In this document: one piece after another, positions 60,079-64,000 of the stretch
Layout of the letters: each line of letters opens with the position of its first letter
How positions within the stretch are numbered: position 1 is the first letter of the stretch
Assembly (NCBI GenBank): GCA_020638675.1
Contig: JACKID010000001.1
Location: forward strand, 1,116,001 to 1,180,000
Direction: 5' to 3'
Source: Planctomycetota bacterium
GTDB taxonomy: Bacteria > Planctomycetota > UBA8742 > UBA2392
Length of the DNA stretch: 64,000 nucleotides
Notes under the pieces: model-generated
Database searches by the model: none
What the model saw: the letters and a program-made list of their open reading frames with translations, nothing else
Told to the model about the DNA's origin: nothing
Translations under genes and position numbers: made by a program

Positions 60079-60654
60079 ATGAAGATGTGGTACGTACTCC
60101 GCGTACAGAGCTCGCGCGAGGAAAAGATCAAGGAGAACCTGGAGAAGCGCGTGAAGGCGCGCGGACTGGAAACTCTGTTTGACCGCATGGTGATCCCGAC
60201 CGAGACGGTGCAGGAGATCAAGGGCGGCAAGAAGCGTGAACGCAAGCGCAAGGTCTACCCGGGCTACCTCTACCTCGAAGTGGAGACCCAGGAAGACAAC
60301 AGCGAAGGCGCGGAGCAGCGTTGGAAGATCAACGGCGACGCCTACCACCTGATCCGCGAAACGCCGGGGGTGGGGGACTTCGTCGGGGACCGCAACCAGC
60401 CCGTGCCGATGAGCGAAGAGGACGTGAACAAGATCCTCCGTATCTCGGCGCCGAAGGAAGAGGGCGACGAGCCGGTGGTGAAGATCGAGTTCGCCAAGGG
60501 CGACGCGGTCAAGATTAAGGACGGACCCTTCGACGGCTTCGAAGGCAACGTCGAGGAAGTGGACCCGGAAAAGGGTCGCATCCAGGTAATCGTCACGATC
60601 TTCGGGCGAGCAACGCCCGTCGAGCTTGAATACTGGCAGGTCGAGAAGGTCTAG
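60079..60654 (+). CDS. nusG: Transcription termination/antitermination protein NusG
   Basis: A 191-residue NusG. The N-terminal NGN domain begins MWYVLRVQSSREEKIKENL and has KVYPGYLYLE; RETPGVGDFVG follows; the KOW domain ends the protein (FAKGDAVKIKDGPFDGFEG, VTIFGRATPVELEY). It couples RNA polymerase to Rho or ribosome. It directly precedes the ribosomal protein genes. Confidence 0.95.
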   Translation: MKMWYVLRVQSSREEKIKENLEKRVKARGLETLFDRMVIPTETVQEIKGGKKRERKRKVYPGYLYLEVETQEDNSEGAEQRWKINGDAYHLIRETPGVGDFVGDRNQPVPMSEEDVNKILRISAPKEEGDEPVVKIEFAKGDAVKIKDGPFDGFEGNVEEVDPEKGRIQVIVTIFGRATPVELEYWQVEKV

Positions 60655-60688
60655 CAAAACGGGACACAGGTCCTTGAGGTAGAGAGTC

Positions 60689-61114
60689 ATGGCAAAAGAA
60701 CTGATGGCGAAGGTGAAGTTGCAGTGCAAGGGCGGCCAGGCCACCCCGGCACCGCCCGTTGGTCCTGCACTGGGTCAGCACGGCGTCAACATCGCCGACT
60801 TCGTGAAGCGCTTCAACGACCGCACCCGCGACAAGATGGGCGTCGTCGTTCCCGTTGAAATCAGCATTTTCAAGGACCGAAGCTTCGACTTCATCCTCAA
60901 GAACCCGCCCGCCTCGGTGCTGATCAAGACCGAGCTGAAGCTGCAGGCCGGCAGCAAGACGCCGGGCCGCGCCTCGGCCGGCACGATCACCCAGGCGCAG
61001 CTTGAGAAGATCGCACAGGAAAAGATGAGCGACCTGAACGCAGGCAGCCTTGAGGCCGCCGCTCGTCTCATCGCGGGCACTGCCCGCAGCATGGGCATCC
61101 AGGTCGCCGGCTAG
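60689..61114 (+). CDS. rplK: 50S ribosomal protein uL11
   Basis: A 141-residue uL11: KVKLQCKGGQATPAPPVGPALG at the start; GVVVPVEISIFKDRSF; PPASVLIK; and C-terminal RNA-binding MSDLNAGSLEAAARLIAGTA. It forms the GTPase-associated centre on 23S rRNA. Confidence 0.96.
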   Translation: MAKELMAKVKLQCKGGQATPAPPVGPALGQHGVNIADFVKRFNDRTRDKMGVVVPVEISIFKDRSFDFILKNPPASVLIKTELKLQAGSKTPGRASAGTITQAQLEKIAQEKMSDLNAGSLEAAARLIAGTARSMGIQVAG

Positions 61115-61203
61115 AAACGTGAATCGCAAGCTGCGGGCTGTCGGCGGCGAGCGAAGGATGGCAGGAGACAGCAAGGCGAAGTTCCAGACTGCCGGGAGGG
61201 AGA

Positions 61204-61896
61204 ATGGGCAATAGATTCAGAGGCAAGAAGTACCGGGAAGGCATCAAGAAGGTGGATGGCGGCAAGCGCTATTCCGTGCCGGAAGCGATGGACCTGCTGT
61301 CCAAGTTTCCGAAGGCGAAGTTCGACGAAACGGTGAACCTTGCCGTGAAGCTGAACATCGACCCGCGGAAGGCCGACCAGAACCTGCGTGGCGCCATCGC
61401 ACTGCCGCACGGCACGGGCAAGCAGGCCCGAGTCGTGGCGTTCTGCGAAGGCGAGCTGGCTGAGCAGGCATTGGCAGCCGGTGCAACCGCGGCAGGCGGG
61501 GCGGAGCTGGCCAAGAAGATCGAGGAAGGGTGGCTCGACTTCGACAAGGCCGTCGCGCACCCCAGCCAGATGCGTCACGTCGGTAAGTTGGGCAAAGTAC
61601 TGGGCCCGAAGGGCCTGATGCCCACGCCGAAAGCCGGTACTGTGACCGAGGACGTTGTAGGCGCCGTCAAGGAGTTCGCGGCGGGCAAGCTTGAGTTCCG
61701 GACTGACCCGGGTGGCAATATCCACATGCCGCTGGGAAAGCGCAGCTTCGATAACCAGAAGCTGGTCGAGAACCTTGAGCATGTCCTGACGCACCTGAAG
61801 ACGATTCGCCCGCAAGCGGTCAAGGGTATCTACATCGAGAAGATCAGCCTGTCGGGCACCATGACGCCGGGCGTTCTTGTGGCAGTCGAGCAGTAG
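61204..61896 (+). CDS. rplA: 50S ribosomal protein uL1
   Basis: A 230-residue uL1: VDGGKRYSVPEAMDLLSKF, KFDETVNLAVKLNIDPRKADQ, LGKVLGPKGLMPTPKAGTV and EFRTDPGGNIHMPLGKRSF all match. It forms the L1 stalk and in many bacteria represses its own operon with uL11. GGGAGG precedes the ATG. Confidence 0.96.
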   Translation: MGNRFRGKKYREGIKKVDGGKRYSVPEAMDLLSKFPKAKFDETVNLAVKLNIDPRKADQNLRGAIALPHGTGKQARVVAFCEGELAEQALAAGATAAGGAELAKKIEEGWLDFDKAVAHPSQMRHVGKLGKVLGPKGLMPTPKAGTVTEDVVGAVKEFAAGKLEFRTDPGGNIHMPLGKRSFDNQKLVENLEHVLTHLKTIRPQAVKGIYIEKISLSGTMTPGVLVAVEQ

Positions 61897-61905
61897 GAGA
61901 GATCG

Positions 61906-62454
61906 ATGCCGAACATGTTAAATGAACTGCTGGTTGAGCAGTACCGGCGCGACCTCGGCGAGCTCGACAACCTCGTCGCGATCGACTACAGCGGGCTGAA
62001 CAGCGAAAAGATGTCGGAGTTCCGCACGGAGCTGCGCAAGGCCAACCTCACCATGGAGGTCGTGAAGAACCGCATCGCGGTGCACGCCCTCAAGGAAGGC
62101 GCCCTGCAGCCCCTGCTGGAGTCGGAGCAGAGCAAGACTGTCTTCTCAGGCCAGACGGCTTTCCTGTTCGGGGGCGAGGGCGCGATCGATGCGGCCAAGT
62201 TCGCGACCAAGTGGCTGAAGGCGAATGACAAGACCATCGCGCTCAAGGGCGGCCTGATGGGCAAGGATGTGCTGGACGCCGACGGCGTAAAGCAGATCTC
62301 GACCCTGCCGGGCAAGAAGGAGCTGCTCAGCCAGATGGGTGGCGGTTTCCTCGCGCTGCCGCAGAAGCTTGCGGGCACGATGCAGGCCGGTTACGCGCAG
62401 GTTTTGTACGCGTTCAACGCGCTGGCAGAAAAGTTGGAAAAACAGGGGGCCTAA
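61906..62454 (+). CDS. rplJ: 50S ribosomal protein uL10
   Basis: A 182-residue uL10 that anchors L7/L12. NLVAIDYSGLNSEKMSEFRTEL and EVVKNRIAVHALKEG form the rRNA-binding part; the C-terminal helix binds L12 dimers. It starts ten bases after rplA, so no separate L10 leader precedes it. Confidence 0.93.
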   Translation: MPNMLNELLVEQYRRDLGELDNLVAIDYSGLNSEKMSEFRTELRKANLTMEVVKNRIAVHALKEGALQPLLESEQSKTVFSGQTAFLFGGEGAIDAAKFATKWLKANDKTIALKGGLMGKDVLDADGVKQISTLPGKKELLSQMGGGFLALPQKLAGTMQAGYAQVLYAFNALAEKLEKQGA

Positions 62455-62517
62455 GGCCCGGAGTGATTTCAAAACAATCCACGGGAGTAAAGCTCCCTTT
62501 GACATAGAGGTAGAACC

Positions 62518-62919
62518 ATGACGGAAGTTGCTGAGAAGGTACAGAAGGTCCTGGACGAGGTTTCCACCTGGAATCTCCTCGAGGTCCGTGACTTCGTGAA
62601 GGCGTTCGAAGAGAAGTTCGACGTCAAGGCGCAGGCCGCCGCTGTTGCGGTCGCTGTTCCGGCCGGCGGTGGTGATGCCGGCGGCGCCGCTGCTGCCGAG
62701 AAGACCGAGTTCGACGTGGTGCTCGAAGGCCTCACCGATACCGCGAAGAAGATTCCGGTCATCAAGGTGGTGCGCGAGATCACCGGTCTCGGACTGGCCG
62801 AAGCCAAGAAGCTCGTCGAAGAGGCGCCGAAGGCCGTCAAGGAAGGCGTGCCCAAGGACGAAGCCGAGGCGATGAAGAAGAAGCTGGAAGACGCCGGCGG
62901 CAAGACCTCGCTGAAGTAG
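62518..62919 (+). CDS. rplL: 50S ribosomal protein bL12
   Basis: A 133-residue bL12: N-terminal dimer domain (LLEVRDFVKAFEEKFDV), an Ala/Gly/Val-rich hinge, and C-terminal EFDVVLEGLTDTAKKIPVIKVVREITGLGLAEAKKLVEEAPK. The hinge is a little longer than in E. coli. A GGGAG/CTCCC hairpin (62483-62497) lies in the gap after rplJ. Confidence 0.95.
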   Translation: MTEVAEKVQKVLDEVSTWNLLEVRDFVKAFEEKFDVKAQAAAVAVAVPAGGGDAGGAAAAEKTEFDVVLEGLTDTAKKIPVIKVVREITGLGLAEAKKLVEEAPKAVKEGVPKDEAEAMKKKLEDAGGKTSLK

Positions 62920-62926
62920 CCTGATC

Positions 62927-62960
62927 CCGCGGGGACGGGGTTTTTACCCCGTCCCCGTGG
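62927..62960 (+). terminator. rplL-rpoB attenuator hairpin
   Basis: A 15-bp stem (62927-62941 with 62946-62960, one G-T pair) with a TTTT loop lies just after the rplL stop. A comparable attenuator separates rplL from rpoB in E. coli and lowers polymerase subunit synthesis relative to ribosomal proteins. Confidence 0.7.
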
Positions 62961-63086
62961 AATACCACGCCTCAGCCGGGGCGTTTCATCCGGCTGGACA
63001 ACCGACAGGAATTCGCCCGCAATCAGACGGGAGCCAGGATGGCCGTGGGGACGGCCGCCGAAACTCCGGGAACGCGGGTGAAAAGA

Positions 63087-63170
63087 GCAAAAGTGGCCAA
63101 GGCCACTCAGGGCACCTGGTTCCCCACCGGGCGGCCCCTTTTGCGTTTCAGGCCGGAATTTCGGCCTGCC
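63087..63170 (+). ncRNA. Candidate structured rpoB leader RNA (three-way junction)
   Basis: P1 GCAAAAG/CTTTTGC (63087-63093/63138-63144) encloses two branches: TGGCC-AA-GGCCA (63094-63105) and a composite stem GGGC/GCCC plus CCTGGT/ACCGGG (63110-63137) with a five-base loop. A further hairpin with 7-bp CAGGCCG/CGGCCTG arms follows (about 63149-63168). It lies 41-124 bases upstream of rpoB. I do not recognise a known family; a protein-binding or processing site is inferred. Confidence 0.45.
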
Positions 63171-63210
63171 TGGACCAGCGGTGATCAGCGCCGCCAACTG
63201 AGGGAAACGA

Positions 63211-64000
63211 ATGCCAATCGAGCAGGACACCACACCAATCCGTCGCTTCGGCCGAAGCTTCGGGCAGGTCGAATTGCCGAACCTCGTGCAGCTCCAGACA
63301 GCTTCCTATGAGCGCTTCCTGCAGGCCGACGTGCCGCAGACGCGCCGCGAAGACTTCGGGCTGCAGTCGCTGATCAACGAGATCTTCTCGATCTTCAGCT
63401 ACGACCAGACCATGAGCCTCGAGTTCCTGAGCTACGAGCTCGGTGAGCCGCGCTACACGCCCGACGAATGCCGCGCACTGAAGCTGACCTACGGCGCGCC
63501 GCTGGTCGTGAAGATGCGCCTGAACCGCGACAGCGAAGCGATCGACGAGGACGTCTACCTCGGCGAGCTTCCGCTGATGATCGGCGGCGGCGAGTTCATC
63601 ATCAACGGCGCCGAGCGCGTGATTGTGAACCAGCTTCACCGCAGCCCGGGTGTCGACTTCGGCTTCGACCTCAGCCCGGACAACCGCAAGATGCACACCT
63701 GCTGGGTAATCCCCGAACGCGGCAGCTGGATCGAGCTTGCGGTGACCAAGAAGGACACCCTCAGCATCCGCATCGACCAGAGCGGCAAGTTCAGCGCGAT
63801 GACGTTCTTCCGCGCCATGAGCCCCGACCTCAGCACCAGCGAAGCGATCATCCGGCAGTTCTACGAGACCACAAAGGTCAAGACGAACAGCAGCCGCGCG
63901 GTGAAGTCGCTCGCCAACCGCTACGCCGTAGGCGACGTGGTGGATACCGACTCAGGCGAGATCCTGGTGGAAGGCGCTACGCTGATCAGCGCTGACCTCG
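63211..64000 (+). CDS. rpoB: DNA-directed RNA polymerase subunit beta (5' part)
   Basis: The first 263 codons of rpoB; the gene continues beyond the window. IRRFGRSFGQVELPNLVQLQTASYERFLQ at the start is broken here only for brevity into IRRFGRSFG and LPNLVQLQ; EDVYLGELPLMIGGGEFIINGAE is represented by GELPLM and FIINGAERVIVNQLHRSPGV is the rRNA-polymerase fork region. ATG 63211 follows GAGGG. Confidence 0.95.
   Translation, partial: MPIEQDTTPIRRFGRSFGQVELPNLVQLQTASYERFLQADVPQTRREDFGLQSLINEIFSIFSYDQTMSLEFLSYELGEPRYTPDECRALKLTYGAPLVVKMRLNRDSEAIDEDVYLGELPLMIGGGEFIINGAERVIVNQLHRSPGVDFGFDLSPDNRKMHTCWVIPERGSWIELAVTKKDTLSIRIDQSGKFSAMTFFRAMSPDLSTSEAIIRQFYETTKVKTNSSRAVKSLANRYAVGDVVDTDSGEILVEGATLISADL

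Overview
The window is high-GC, densely coding chromosomal DNA from a Gram-negative-type bacterium, most likely an uncultured member of the Planctomycetota. The evidence is: two proteins with the short N-terminal zinc ribbon common in that phylum (31713 and 10574); an EF-Tu whose switch I carries KTVTIA in place of the usual RGITIN; lpxA; mreBCD; and an FHA-Ser/Thr kinase. This placement is inference from protein character, not a database result. No insertion sequence, prophage, CRISPR array or rRNA operon was found.

Layout. 0-7.4 kb: thioredoxin-like protein (partial), methyltransferase, NTF2-like protein and birA on the minus strand; mnmG, a CPXCG zinc protein, a tandem-PAS protein and a flavodoxin on the plus strand; then lpxA. 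7.4-16.7 kb: an actin-like ATPase with a very long acidic N-terminus, lipoproteins, a 35-residue basic protein, alr, a flavin reductase, a CoA-binding protein and tilS. 17-25.6 kb: glycyl-tRNA synthetase, then a signalling block (PAS histidine kinase, Rcp-type receiver, receiver-PAS-GGDEF-EAL). 26-31.5 kb: gyrA, DinB and MOSC proteins, and a membrane-anchored peroxiredoxin-like protein read through an in-frame UGA (selenocysteine). 31.7-39 kb: a zinc-ribbon protein with Pro-Asp repeats, mreBCD, a TetR regulator and an FHA-kinase. 39-48.6 kb: tig-clpP-TPR-clpX, an M48 protease, leuB, manC, ruvX. 48.6-57 kb: topA, a tiny promoter-ORF-terminator unit, an array of six divergent tRNA genes, an ATP-grasp protein, and a TIGR03545/TIGR03546-like pair. 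57-64 kb: the translation/transcription block tRNA-Thr, Tyr, Gly, Thr, tuf, rpmG, tRNA-Trp, secE, nusG, rplK, rplA, rplJ, rplL, rpoB (cut by the window end).

Functional connections. Protein quality control (tig, clpP, clpX), DNA topology (gyrA, topA), envelope growth (mreBCD, lpxA, alr, manC) and decoding (mnmG, tilS, glyS, tRNAs, tuf, ribosomal proteins) are all housekeeping sets. The novelty lies in what is inserted between them: (i) a UGA-containing redox gene with a SECIS-like hairpin; (ii) a tRNA array whose members have aberrant D arms, or Leu anticodons on short-variable-arm bodies, beside an ATP-grasp gene; (iii) a family of intergenic hairpins mostly built of degenerate 7-bp repeats, different in sequence at each locus but alike in architecture, one copy of which lies in frame inside mnmG; (iv) an actin-like ATPase fused to a repeat-bearing acidic tail; (v) structured intergenic RNAs, notably before rpoB.
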